The notes under the pieces are model-generated. The model saw only the letters and a program-made list of their open reading frames with translations, had not been told where the DNA came from and did not search any database. The position numbers and the translations under genes are program-made. Below are positions 16,539 through 25,357 of a stretch of 64,000 nt of DNA, one piece after another. Numbering within the stretch: position 1 is the first letter of the stretch; each line of letters begins with the position of its first letter. The stretch comes from an uncultured Psychrobacter sp. (lineage in GTDB: Bacteria > Pseudomonadota > Gammaproteobacteria > Pseudomonadales > Moraxellaceae): the NCBI RefSeq assembly GCF_947488565.1, contig NZ_CANKZC010000004.1, positions 1 through 64,000 of the forward strand, in the 5' to 3' direction.

Positions 16539-17702
16539 CTAGTTGTTGCGGTAATACTCTTGTGCCGCAGTGACGCCTTGACCTAGCGTGATAGGATAAT
16601 TTAAGTCAACCATTGCCATCTCAATAGCTGCGAGTCCCGCTAGAACCATGACTTCAGTAAGTGAACCCAAATGTCCTATTCTAAAGGCGCGACCAGCCAT
16701 CTCACCTAAGCCAACACCGAAAGATATGCCATATTTATTAAAGGCGTGATCGGTCAGCTCATTACTATTGAAGCCTTCAGGAACATATATCGCGCTTACA
16801 GTCTCAGAGTATAAGTCAGGCGATACTGCACATAACTTAAAGCCCCAAGCATTAACCGCTTGGCGTACGCCTTCGGCCAAGCGATGATGGCGCGCGTAGA
16901 CATTCTCAAGGCCTTCTTCAAACAGCATATCAAGACTGGCTCTCATGCCATAAATGAGATTTAGGGGTGGGGTATAAGGAAAGCCGCCATTAGCATTGGC
17001 TTTTAGCATGTCACGAAAGTCAAAATAGGTCCGTGGTAGTTTAGCTTGCTCCATGGCTGCTAGGGCTTTCTGACTGACGGCTAAAATTGCCATGCCTGTG
17101 GCTAGCATAAAGCCTTTTTGTGAACCTGCGACCGCAATATCTACGCCCCATTCATCCATCTTAAAGGGCACACAGGCGATTGAGCTGACTCCGTCAACAA
17201 ATAGCAACGCAGGATGATTTGCGCTATCCATTGCACTACGAACCGCACCAATATCGCTTAATACGCCAGTTGCCGTTTCGTTGTGCGTGACCATCAAAGC
17301 TTTGATTTCGTGATTGGTATCTGCGGCTAAAATCTCTTGAAACTTATCAGCAGGAGCGCCCGTCCCCCAAGCGCATTCGACAACTTGTACATCAAGACCG
17401 TGACGCTGGCACATATCGATCCAGCGATGAGAGAACATACCATAGCGAGCGATTAGTACTTTGTCACCAGGAGATAGAGTGTTGCTGATAGCCGCTTCCC
17501 AGCCGCCTGTACCGCTTGAAGTGAATAAAAGGACTTCACCGTCTTCAGTGCCAAATACTTTTTTGGCATCAGCAAGAACTGGTAAAAAGGTGTCTGAGAA
17601 ATCAGGGGCACGGTGGTCTTGCGTTGGAACGTTCATCGCATGACGCAATCTTTCTGGTATGTTGGTAGGGCCAGGAATAAAAATTGGGTTTTGTAGTGAC
17701 AT
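16539..17702 (-). CDS. bhcA: Aspartate-glyoxylate aminotransferase (BhcA), class V PLP enzyme
   Basis: This is a 387-residue class V aminotransferase related to alanine-glyoxylate and serine-glyoxylate aminotransferases. It has the GPTNIPERL opening, a TSSGTGG phosphate loop, D170 in LLFVDGVSS and the PLP lysine K196 in AGSQKGF. BhcA makes glycine from glyoxylate using aspartate, giving oxaloacetate as the net product of the cycle. It is the first gene of the operon, with AAGGATG 9 nt ahead and a recognisable promoter further upstream. The whole set bhcA-bhcB-bhcC-bhcD keeps the order described for Paracoccus denitrificans. Confidence 0.9.
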   Translation of the reverse strand: MSLQNPIFIPGPTNIPERLRHAMNVPTQDHRAPDFSDTFLPVLADAKKVFGTEDGEVLLFTSSGTGGWEAAISNTLSPGDKVLIARYGMFSHRWIDMCQRHGLDVQVVECAWGTGAPADKFQEILAADTNHEIKALMVTHNETATGVLSDIGAVRSAMDSANHPALLFVDGVSSIACVPFKMDEWGVDIAVAGSQKGFMLATGMAILAVSQKALAAMEQAKLPRTYFDFRDMLKANANGGFPYTPPLNLIYGMRASLDMLFEEGLENVYARHHRLAEGVRQAVNAWGFKLCAVSPDLYSETVSAIYVPEGFNSNELTDHAFNKYGISFGVGLGEMAGRAFRIGHLGSLTEVMVLAGLAAIEMAMVDLNYPITLGQGVTAAQEYYRNN

Positions 17703-17743
17703 GATTTACATCCTTGTAAGTGCATATAAAGGGGTGCAATGAT

Positions 17744-17772
17744 TGTATAAGCAGGATTTCGTGCGAATTCAA
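17744..17772 (-). promoter_or_regulatory. Predicted bhc operon promoter with embedded palindrome
   Basis: On the minus strand TTGAAT (17772-17767) is followed, 17 bp later, by TATACA (17749-17744). The spacer contains TTCGTGCGAA at 17758-17767 (plus-strand reading), two 4-bp arms around TG, a plausible operator for an IclR-type BhcR-like regulator. A related TTTCGAA occurs at 17814-17820. Confidence 0.4.
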
Positions 17773-18639
17773 TGCAAGAGTCTTCCTGACTCATACAGTT
17801 TGGTTTATACGTATTTCGAATTTAAAAAATTAACCATGTCAAAGAAAGGAGTTGCAGGTGATCGGTCACTTTACTACTTACTGCGTTCTTTTTATGGTGT
17901 TCTTGCGGTAACGATTTTTACGAAGAAGATACTAAGAGGTTTTGGTCAAAAAGTGTAGGTACTCATTAACTGATTAAAATATAGCACTAATGACAAGTCG
18001 TAACAAGTAGTTTTAAATACCCTTTGTAATAAAGTTGTCTTAACTATGACTGTGGTTGTGTTAACTAAATAGTTGATATTACTGTTGTCTGTCTTACTGT
18101 GTTTGAACAAAAATAACTTATAATAGCTCTGTCATATGGCTATAATTAACCAATTCTGAATTTAACCAATGCTAATCTATACTATCATTATCCCAATTGT
18201 CGAGCAGTTGTCTTAAATTTAATGTTATCATCTGCTAATTTTTTGACAGCCTTTGCTTTAAATTCTATATTATAACTCTACATTTTCTTGGTCATGATAA
18301 ACTTCTTGTTAAATGGTTAGTTTACTAAGCATATCTGTATATTTTCTTTAGCATGACTTATGTTGATTAATTTGATATCAACTACTTGTTTAGATAAACA
18401 GACATCACAAAACAATCAATTTACCCTCGATGTTAAACGCTTATAAAAGACATTTGACTGGTTAAGGCTAGAAACTTTTAAGACTAGCAACTCTTAATGA
18501 TGTTAAGTTTAGTGGTGTTAAGTTAAATAATTTTAAAAAAGTTAGACCAAGAACTAGATTTAAACGATGTTTATTATTTTATGGAACGATAAAAACAGTT
18601 AACTTTTTACTATCATACCCTTACTAAGAAGATTTTATT
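17773..18639. other. Long AT-rich intergenic region between bhcA and maeA
   Basis: About 870 bp separates the divergent bhcA promoter and the malic enzyme start. A 71-codon frame at 17743-17958 overlaps the promoter, has no ribosome site or recognisable motif, and is not annotated. The remainder shows no gene, strong terminator or RNA fold that I can identify. Confidence 0.5.
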
Positions 18640-20322
18640 ATGACAAACAAACGTCCGTTATATATTCCTTTTGCTGGACCAGTATTATTAGAAACCCCTC
18701 TACTAAACAAAGGTAGTGCTTTTTCAACAGAAGAGCGTGATAGTTTTAATTTAACTGGTTTATTGCCCCATACCATTGAGACGATTGAAGAGCAATCACT
18801 ACGCGCATATCATCAGCTCAGCTCCTTTACTAATGATATGGACAAGCATATTTACTTACGCAACATACAAGATACCAATGAGACCTTGTTTCATCATCTG
18901 ATTGAGCAGCATATTGAGGAAGTTATGCCGCTTATATATACCCCAACGGTTGGCCAAGCTTGCGAAAAATTCTCTCAGATTTATCGCCGTAAACGTGGTT
19001 TATTTGTCTCTTATCCTGAGCGTCATAAAATCGATGATATGCTGCAAAATGCAACCAAACAAAAAGTAAAAGTGATCGTTGTCACCGATGGTGAGCGTAT
19101 ATTGGGCTTAGGCGATCAGGGTATTGGTGGAATGGGAATCCCAATCGGTAAACTATCACTATATACCGCTTGCGGCGGTATTAGCCCAGCTTACTGCCTA
19201 CCGATTTTATTAGACGTTGGCACCAACAATCAAAAGCTGCTTGATGACCCTATGTACATGGGCTGGAGAAATCCTAGAATTTCTGGCGATGAATATAATG
19301 AATTTGTAGACTTATTTATTCAAGCGGTGAAACGTCGTTGGCCTGAAGTGTTACTACAATTTGAAGATTTTGCACAGGAAAATGCGACACCATTATTGAA
19401 TAAATATCGCGATCAATTATGTTGTTTTAACGATGATATTCAAGGCACTGCTGCGGTTTCAGTCGGTACATTGATTGCAGCATGCTTAAATAAAGGCGAG
19501 AAACTTAGCCAACAAAACATAGCATTTTTGGGGGCAGGGTCAGCAGGTTGCGGTATTGCAGAGCACATTGTTCGTCAAATGCAGCGCGAAGGGTTAACTG
19601 AAGAGCAAGCCCGTAGCCAAGTGTTTATGGTGGATCGTTATGGCCTCTTAACTGATAGCATGACAGAGCTGCAAGAATTCCAAGCACCGTTAGTACAAAA
19701 AGAAGCCAATATTCAGCACTGGGATAAGAGTGAGCAACTGGGTTTAGCACAAGTGATTGAGCAAGCAAAAATAACCGTACTGTTTGGTGTTAGTGGGCAA
19801 AAAGGTTTGTTTACCAAAGAGGTGATCGAAAAGCTGTGTGCTAATACTGAGCACCCAATTGTATTACCACTTTCAAATCCAACGTCTCGTGTCGAAGCCA
19901 CACCGCAAGAAGTGACTAGCTGGAGTCACGGTCGCGCCATTATTGCCACAGGTAGCCCTTTTCCTCATACAACGTTTGAGGGGCAATCTTTCGAAGTTTC
20001 TCAGTGTAACAACAGCTATATATTCCCAGGTATTGGTCTCGGTGTCCTAGCAGCACGAGCGACAGGTATCAGTGACAATATGTTAATGGCTGCAAGTCAG
20101 GCCTTAGCGGATATTTCAATGGAATATGACAAGGCACCAGGGGCAATATTGCCGCCAATAAAACTTATTAGAGAGATCAGTGAAAAAATAGCTTATGCAG
20201 TAGCCTTACAAGCGGTTGAAGACAAACTTGCCTTACCAGTAACATTAGAAACTTTGGAGCGTCGTTTAAAAGCCAATTTTTGGCTACCTAAATACAGAAA
20301 CTATCGTCGTACTTCTTTTTAG
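18640..20322 (+). CDS. maeA: NAD-dependent malic enzyme
   Basis: This is a 560-residue NAD-malic enzyme (SfcA/MaeA type), full length. It shows the N-terminal YIPFAGP and [10 protein letters not shown] boxes and the [15 protein letters not shown] catalytic segment. The metal-binding FEDF is followed by the Rossmann motif FLGAGSAG and LPLSNPT. It oxidatively decarboxylates malate to pyruvate in the cytoplasm. It is divergent from bhcA across a long intergenic region. Because the beta-hydroxyaspartate cycle yields oxaloacetate, a malate-to-pyruvate enzyme nearby would feed gluconeogenic and acetyl-CoA pools. That link is inferred. Confidence 0.95.
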   Translation: MTNKRPLYIPFAGPVLLETPLLNKGSAFSTEERDSFNLTGLLPHTIETIEEQSLRAYHQLSSFTNDMDKHIYLRNIQDTNETLFHHLIEQHIEEVMPLIYTPTVGQACEKFSQIYRRKRGLFVSYPERHKIDDMLQNATKQKVKVIVVTDGERILGLGDQGIGGMGIPIGKLSLYTACGGISPAYCLPILLDVGTNNQKLLDDPMYMGWRNPRISGDEYNEFVDLFIQAVKRRWPEVLLQFEDFAQENATPLLNKYRDQLCCFNDDIQGTAAVSVGTLIAACLNKGEKLSQQNIAFLGAGSAGCGIAEHIVRQMQREGLTEEQARSQVFMVDRYGLLTDSMTELQEFQAPLVQKEANIQHWDKSEQLGLAQVIEQAKITVLFGVSGQKGLFTKEVIEKLCANTEHPIVLPLSNPTSRVEATPQEVTSWSHGRAIIATGSPFPHTTFEGQSFEVSQCNNSYIFPGIGLGVLAARATGISDNMLMAASQALADISMEYDKAPGAILPPIKLIREISEKIAYAVALQAVEDKLALPVTLETLERRLKANFWLPKYRNYRRTSF

Positions 20323-20374
20323 AATTTAAAAAGCAGCTGCTAGCTAAAAGGCACTTAAAAAAAGCGCGCAAAAC

Positions 20375-20410
20375 AGCCGAATGTTATTGAAAATAGCATT
20401 CGGCTTTATT
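20375..20410 (+). terminator. Rho-independent terminator after malic enzyme
   Basis: A 14-bp stem (20375-20388 with 20392-20405, core AGCCGAATG/CATTCGGCT, one G-U pair) with a 3-nt loop is followed by TTTATTTAT. Confidence 0.75.
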
Positions 20411-20555
20411 TATCACGTTGATTTACTAAAATTTAGACAATAGAGAATCTTTAAATTCAAATATTTAGAGAGGTTTAGAAATAATTAACCTTAGTCGATT
20501 AACGAGAGTAGTATAGTTGATCTTCAGCAGTATTTGAGCCAATTGTTAACAAGCT

Positions 20556-21401
20556 TTAGTTTATATAAATATTACCTTCAATATTATTCTTCATATGCAG
20601 TAGACGAGGAGCAATATCTTCTTCTAACTTAGTACGGCTAAGCACAAAACTTGGCGCGCCACAATTAAAAGTTAGTAATCCCTCAGTAGGGTGCATCATG
20701 GCAGTAGCAACAGCATTGACGTCTTTTTGCCATTCACTAATCGAAAAACAATACCCATAATCTTCATAATCTTTAAATGCTTTGTCCAGTCCTCGCCTAA
20801 TTTTTAACCAGTCGTCTTTATACTTACTACGAATGGCATCAAGAATGAATTCTTGCTCAGCAGGTGGCATACTGGCTAAGCAAGCTCGTCCCATGGAACT
20901 TAAATGAATGGGTAGGTATGAGCCGACATTACGTCGCATGGTAGTCGTACCAGACCCTTGCACGACATTTAGATACACCATCGTCAGTCGATCGCGGGTT
21001 GCCATGGCAACCGCACTATTGGCATAATCTGCCAACTCTTCCATGTACGGTGTGACTAAATTGTTGATAGAGATGTTCGCCATCATTGTATAACCAAACC
21101 CTAACACACCCGCCGAAAGCTGATATTTACTACTGTTGGTTGACTGCTTTAGATATCCTAATTTGACTAAGGTATAAGTAAGGCGTGTAATCGTACCTTT
21201 GGGTATTCCTGTCATCTGACTCAAGTCTTGATTACCCAAATAAGGGCGCTGCGGAGTAAAGCAACGCATTAACTCAAGACCACGTGCCAAAGCGGTGACA
21301 AACTGCCTATCGTTTTTATCTCTCATTTCACTGATTGGTTCTAACAATTCGACGTGTGCTAGATTATCAGGTTTTTCATCTGCAAGGGTTTTGGGAGTCA
21401 T
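20556..21401 (-). CDS. IclR-family regulator of the beta-oxidation cluster
   Basis: This is a 281-residue IclR-type regulator. The N-terminal winged helix (LSQMTGIPKGTITRLTYTL) is preceded by a 40-residue polar tail. The effector domain includes SMGRACLASMPP, a hallmark loop of the PcaR/KdgR group. It lies next to the MFS/acyl-CoA gene cluster on the same strand. Its own upstream region carries one of three CGCTRTGCGG palindromes, the other two being in the divergent acyl-CoA dehydrogenase/hydratase promoter. It probably autoregulates and controls that cluster. A role for bhcABCD cannot be excluded, since the known BhcR is also IclR type. Confidence 0.88.
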   Translation of the reverse strand: MTPKTLADEKPDNLAHVELLEPISEMRDKNDRQFVTALARGLELMRCFTPQRPYLGNQDLSQMTGIPKGTITRLTYTLVKLGYLKQSTNSSKYQLSAGVLGFGYTMMANISINNLVTPYMEELADYANSAVAMATRDRLTMVYLNVVQGSGTTTMRRNVGSYLPIHLSSMGRACLASMPPAEQEFILDAIRSKYKDDWLKIRRGLDKAFKDYEDYGYCFSISEWQKDVNAVATAMMHPTEGLLTFNCGAPSFVLSRTKLEEDIAPRLLHMKNNIEGNIYIN

Positions 21402-21582
21402 ATACGATTTTTTATTCTCAATTAAATTAATGTGAATATTATAAAGAATACACTATTTAAAGTGTTTTATAAAAAAACAAAAAACGTCAGTATGTCAATA
21501 GTTGTTTGACCCTTTGATAGTATTGTCTTAAAGATGTGGTATCAAAGGGACATTAAAACTTTTAACATAGCCATTATAAGCT

Positions 21583-21599
21583 ATTTCGCTATGCGGTAT
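21583..21599. promoter_or_regulatory. CGCTATGCGG operator, site A
   Basis: ATTTCGCTATGCGGTAT is centred at 21591, with CGC and GCG arms around TAT and partial outer symmetry. It lies about 180 bp upstream of the IclR start and just past the MFS stop codon. It matches sites B and C upstream of the beta-oxidation genes. Confidence 0.55.
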
Positions 21600-21614
21600 A
21601 TATATTGAGTAAAA

Positions 21615-22880
21615 TTACGCCTTCTGTGGATCGTATTGCTTTTCTTTAATAAATAAAGTCGGAATAAGGCCACATAAGAAGTAAGCCCCTGCCATAAGCA
21701 ATAGGCCTGCACCGATAGAATTTTGCATGGCCATATAGCCAATAGCGACAGGTGCAATAACTGAGCCAAGGCGACCGATATTAAAAGCACCGCCAATAGC
21801 AGTACCTCGAATAGCGGTAGGAAAACTTTCGGTCAAATAAGTTGCATTGATAGCATAAGGGATACCATATAGGAAACCAAAAGCTATCATCAACCAGCCA
21901 ATATTGTCTGGAGTATGCAGATAAACCAATACTGGAATAAATAGAGCGGTGCCCATGGTGCCAAAAGCAAATACTATTTTGCGACCGATTTTATCAGCTA
22001 CTATACCTGCTACTAATTTAGCAAACATCATGGTCAAGTAGGTACCTGCCATATATAACGCCATCTCTTTAAATTTGATACCTAACTCAGTTTCTAGATA
22101 AGAAGGCAGCCAGTTGCTCACGCCAAAATAACCAAATAGTAATAGCCCTGAGCTCATGGACCATAGAATAAACATTATCCGATGTCTTGGGTTTTCGAAT
22201 ATCGCTTTATAAGGATTTTCTGGTTTTTGGAGCGAGTTTTTCGCGCCACTGAGCTTAAGTGCACGCGCCTCTTTCCAAGAGTTTGGTTCAGGTATAAGAA
22301 AGTACATCGCTACTGCAAGAATAATAGGCAAAAACGTTAAAAGATATAAGGTACGCCAACCATAGCTTGGAATAATCCAAGCAGAAACGCTAGTAATCAC
22401 TAAAGACCCTAACGTAAAACCTGTCATCAACATTGCAAGTACGGTTGTTCGATGTTTGGTAGGCACCATCTCCGACATCAAAGTATTAGTCGCAATATAT
22501 AAACTACCAAGACCCAAACAAGCGGTGAACCGTAATGCTATAAACTGCTCATAGCTTTGTACAAATCCGCTAAAACCTGATAATACGGAGAAGAGTGCAG
22601 TCGCAACTACAATGACGCGCACACGCCCAAAACGATCACAAGCCCAGCCACCAAAGAATCCACCGATTGCCATGCCAAATAGTGACCAACTGCCCAAAGC
22701 ACCTGCTTGTACATTGGTCAATGCAAACTCTAGCTTTAGACTCGAGAGCGTAAAGGCGAGGATACCAATATCAGCGCCATCACATAATAAAACTAAAAAA
22801 CAAAAAACGAATGCCAATTTCCAAGGTTGTTTTTGTACAGAATCTAAGCCTGGTTTTGAAGTTATAGCAGCACTTTTCAC
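21615..22880 (-). CDS. MFS transporter, aromatic/dicarboxylic acid (AAHS/DcaK-like)
   Basis: This is a 421-residue, 12-TM major facilitator of the aromatic acid:H+ symporter group (PcaK/BenK/MhpT/DcaK relatives). The first TM carries the LLCDGADIGI pattern that places an Asp inside TM1. The loop 2-3 motif appears as GGWACDRFGRVRV, and a second copy is ADKIGRKIV after TM8. The start is GTG at 22880 with AAGGA 9 nt ahead. It is encoded beside acyl-CoA catabolism genes and an outer-membrane DcaP-like porin, so it probably imports the acid that the cluster degrades. The exact substrate is unknown. Confidence 0.85.
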   Translation of the reverse strand: MKSAAITSKPGLDSVQKQPWKLAFVFCFLVLLCDGADIGILAFTLSSLKLEFALTNVQAGALGSWSLFGMAIGGFFGGWACDRFGRVRVIVVATALFSVLSGFSGFVQSYEQFIALRFTACLGLGSLYIATNTLMSEMVPTKHRTTVLAMLMTGFTLGSLVITSVSAWIIPSYGWRTLYLLTFLPIILAVAMYFLIPEPNSWKEARALKLSGAKNSLQKPENPYKAIFENPRHRIMFILWSMSSGLLLFGYFGVSNWLPSYLETELGIKFKEMALYMAGTYLTMMFAKLVAGIVADKIGRKIVFAFGTMGTALFIPVLVYLHTPDNIGWLMIAFGFLYGIPYAINATYLTESFPTAIRGTAIGGAFNIGRLGSVIAPVAIGYMAMQNSIGAGLLLMAGAYFLCGLIPTLFIKEKQYDPQKA

Positions 22881-23009
22881 AATATATATCCTTATTGTTG
22901 TGATAATAGAAGACTACAGTCAAGGGTAGGATTTGGTGGTATTAGCATCCTAGCAAACACCTCATACTCTAATAACGTACATACTTATTAATCATCGAAT
23001 AAGTATTAC

Positions 23010-24164
23010 TTACTCGTTAGCTTCTTTGATCATGTTGCGGGCAATGATAATTTGCTGGATTTGAGTAGTGCCTTCATACAAACGATATAAGCGCACATCA
23101 CGATAAAAACGCTCAATACCATAATCGGCAATATAGCCCGCACCGCCATGAATTTGCACGGCTCTATCCGCCACACGGCCGCACATCTCGGTGGCAAACA
23201 TCTTGGCGCATGATGATTCGGTAACGACATCTTTACCTTCATCGCGCAGACGTGAGGCATCTAGTACCATAGATTTAGCCGCATAGATTTCTGCTTTTGA
23301 ATCAGCGAGCATTGCTTGAATCAGCTGAAAATTAGCAATTGGTTGACCAAACTGTTTACGCTCAACAGCATAGTGTAAGGCATCATCTAACATTCGGCTT
23401 GCGGCGCCTGTACTCGCTGCAGCAATATGTAGGCGTCCTTTATCAAGTACTTTCATAGCCGTTTTAAAACCTACACCTTCAACGCCACCAATCAATGCAT
23501 CAGCAGGTACTACGCAATTATCAAAGATAACATCACAGGTATGCGCACCTTTTTGGCCCATTTTTTTATCAATTTTACCCAACGTAATACCAGGGGTGTC
23601 ACTCTCAACGATGAAGGCTGAAATGCCACCAGACCTTTTATTCTGTGGATCAGTACGTGCCATTACAGTAAATATGCCAGCTTCAGGGGCATTGGTAATA
23701 TAACGTTTAGTACCGTTGATAACATAGGTGTCACCATCTTTAATGGCAGTGGTCTTTAATGAAGCAGCATCTGAACCAGAATCAGGCTCGGTCAAACAAA
23801 ATGAGCCGATAATTTCACCGCTAGCAAGTCTTGGTAGGTATTTTTGTTTTTGCTCTTCGGTACCATCAATGACTAGACCAGATGAGCCAATACCATTATT
23901 TGTTCCTATTAGTGAGCGAAATGCAGGAGACGTGCGTCCTAATTCAAATGCCAGTGTGACCTCTTCTTCCATGGTAACGCCAAGCCCGCCGTAAGCTTCA
24001 GGAATAGTAAGTCCGAACAGCCCCAACTCTCTCATTTGATTAATGATATCGTCTGGAAGACGATCGTTTTCTGCGACCCAATGTTCCATTGGTATTAATT
24101 GGTTGCTAACAAATTGACGGATAGTTTCGGTAATTTGGTTAAGAGTTTCCCTATCTCTGATCAT
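23010..24164 (-). CDS. Acyl-CoA dehydrogenase (DcaA-like)
   Basis: This is a 384-residue FAD acyl-CoA dehydrogenase. The start is taken at ATG 24164 with AAGGAAG ahead. The longer frame to 24320 would run through an operator. It shows FCLTEPDSGSDA (flavin/substrate loop), YITNAPEAG, RKQFGQPIANFQ and QIHGGAGYIADYGIERFYRD, with the catalytic base expected at the Glu of YEGTTQIQ. It introduces the 2,3 double bond in acyl-CoA in the first beta-oxidation step. It is divergent from the hydratase, sharing a control region with two CGCTRTGCGG palindromes. Dicarboxylyl-CoA specificity is inferred from the dca-like context. Confidence 0.92.
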   Translation of the reverse strand: MIRDRETLNQITETIRQFVSNQLIPMEHWVAENDRLPDDIINQMRELGLFGLTIPEAYGGLGVTMEEEVTLAFELGRTSPAFRSLIGTNNGIGSSGLVIDGTEEQKQKYLPRLASGEIIGSFCLTEPDSGSDAASLKTTAIKDGDTYVINGTKRYITNAPEAGIFTVMARTDPQNKRSGGISAFIVESDTPGITLGKIDKKMGQKGAHTCDVIFDNCVVPADALIGGVEGVGFKTAMKVLDKGRLHIAAASTGAASRMLDDALHYAVERKQFGQPIANFQLIQAMLADSKAEIYAAKSMVLDASRLRDEGKDVVTESSCAKMFATEMCGRVADRAVQIHGGAGYIADYGIERFYRDVRLYRLYEGTTQIQQIIIARNMIKEANE

Positions 24165-24270
24165 GTGGTTCTTCCTTGTTTGATTAATACTTAGAGTGAT
24201 AACGACTTCGTAATGACATTGAACAAACAGCATAATTGATAGTTTATTAAAATACAATACTTTTGGTTTA

Positions 24271-24291
24271 AATAACCGCTGTGCGGTATTA
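24271..24291. promoter_or_regulatory. CGCTGTGCGG operator, site B
   Basis: CCGCTGTGCGG sits at 24276-24286, centred at 24281, with flanking AATAA and TATTA. It lies 110 bp upstream of the acyl-CoA dehydrogenase start. Confidence 0.55.
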
Positions 24292-24385
24292 ATTAAAAAA
24301 TTGAAGTCTAAGTAGTCCATATATTTCTAAAATTGACTGAGATTTACTCTTCACAAAAGAAAATAAACAGTATATATTGGTCTTA

Positions 24386-24404
24386 AATATCGCTATGCGG
24401 TATT
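24386..24404. promoter_or_regulatory. CGCTATGCGG operator, site C
   Basis: AATATCGCTATGCGGTATT is centred at 24395 and is palindromic except for one position. It lies 75-90 bp upstream of the enoyl-CoA hydratase start. A further half-site GCGGTAT is at 24438-24444. Confidence 0.6.
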
Positions 24405-24477
24405 ATTTTTTATAATTAGTAATGTATTTTAAAGATTGCGGTATCTTACTTAACGATAATATCTAAAGGACAGCATC

Positions 24478-25254
24478 ATGGAAGAGCAAATCATTATTTG
24501 TGAAACGTTAAAAAATGGCGTAAGTCTGATAACACTTAATCGTCCCAAAGTTCGCAATGCTTTAAATGCTGAACTACGCGAAAAAATGGCAAAGATTTTT
24601 ATCCAATTAAACGATGACCCACAAACCAAGGCTATCGTATTGACTGGTGGCGATAAAGTGTTTGCAGCGGGTGCTGATATCAATGACTTCTTAACCGCAA
24701 AAACGGTCGATATCTATTTACGTCGTAGCGAGCAGTATTGGGATGCTATTACTAATTGTCGTAAGCCAATTATTGCAGCGGTCAATGGCTATGCGCTTGG
24801 TGGCGGCTGTGAGCTCGCTATGCACGCTGACATTATTGTTGCAGGTAAGTCTGCTAAGTTTGGTCAACCAGAAATCAAAATTGGCTTAATGCCAGGCGCA
24901 GGAGGTACGCAGCGACTGTTTCGTGTGCTTGGCAAACACAAAGCCATGAAGCTGATATTAACAGGCGACATGATAAGCGCTGATGCAGCGGATCAAATGG
25001 GACTGGTCTCTGAGGTGGTTGAGGATGAGGCGACTATCAAGCGTGCTGTTGAGATTGCCGAGCAGCTGGCGAGTTATTCACCGATTGCTTTAGAACAAAT
25101 TAAAGAAGTTGCCAATCTCGGCGTGGATATGCCGCTAGATGCCGCGTTGGCTTTGGAGCGTAAAGCCTTTCAGATTTTGTTTGATACCGAAGATCAAAAA
25201 GAAGGGGCGAAAGCTTTTTTGGAAAAGCGTGACGCCAATTATAAAGGTCAGTAG
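24478..25254 (+). CDS. Enoyl-CoA hydratase (DcaE/PaaF-like)
   Basis: This is a 258-residue crotonase-fold hydratase. The oxyanion-hole segments FAAGADINDF and ALGGGCELAMHADII are intact, as is the catalytic Glu region FGQPEIKIGLMPGAGGTQRL. Length is standard. It hydrates 2,3-enoyl-CoA to 3-hydroxyacyl-CoA in the cytoplasm. AAAGGA precedes the ATG. It is first in a plus-strand series with the 3-hydroxyacyl-CoA dehydrogenase, thiolase, ligase and thioesterase, and divergent from the acyl-CoA dehydrogenase. Confidence 0.93.
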   Translation: MEEQIIICETLKNGVSLITLNRPKVRNALNAELREKMAKIFIQLNDDPQTKAIVLTGGDKVFAAGADINDFLTAKTVDIYLRRSEQYWDAITNCRKPIIAAVNGYALGGGCELAMHADIIVAGKSAKFGQPEIKIGLMPGAGGTQRLFRVLGKHKAMKLILTGDMISADAADQMGLVSEVVEDEATIKRAVEIAEQLASYSPIALEQIKEVANLGVDMPLDAALALERKAFQILFDTEDQKEGAKAFLEKRDANYKGQ

Positions 25255-25296
25255 CTGGCTGAAAAATAGCAAATATACTTTGAAAACGAGATTGTC

Positions 25297-25350
25297 TAAC
25301 AAGACCATATAAAGCGACAAGAGCTCATAAAGTAACAAGACCATATAAAG
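25297..25350 (+). repeat. 18-bp direct repeat before hydroxyacyl-CoA dehydrogenase
   Basis: TAACAAGACCATATAAAG occurs at 25297-25314 and again at 25333-25350, 36 bp apart. The second copy supplies part of the AAAGGA ribosome site of the next gene. Confidence 0.85.
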
Positions 25351-25357
25351 GATTATT

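Noticed and set aside
17743..17958. 71-codon frame upstream of bhcA
   Set aside because: It overlaps the predicted bhc promoter on the other strand, has no ribosome site and no recognisable motif.
24165..24320. N-terminal extension of the acyl-CoA dehydrogenase
   Set aside because: It would cross an IclR-type palindrome and lacks a ribosome site, whereas ATG 24164 has AAGGAAG at good spacing and gives the normal family length.
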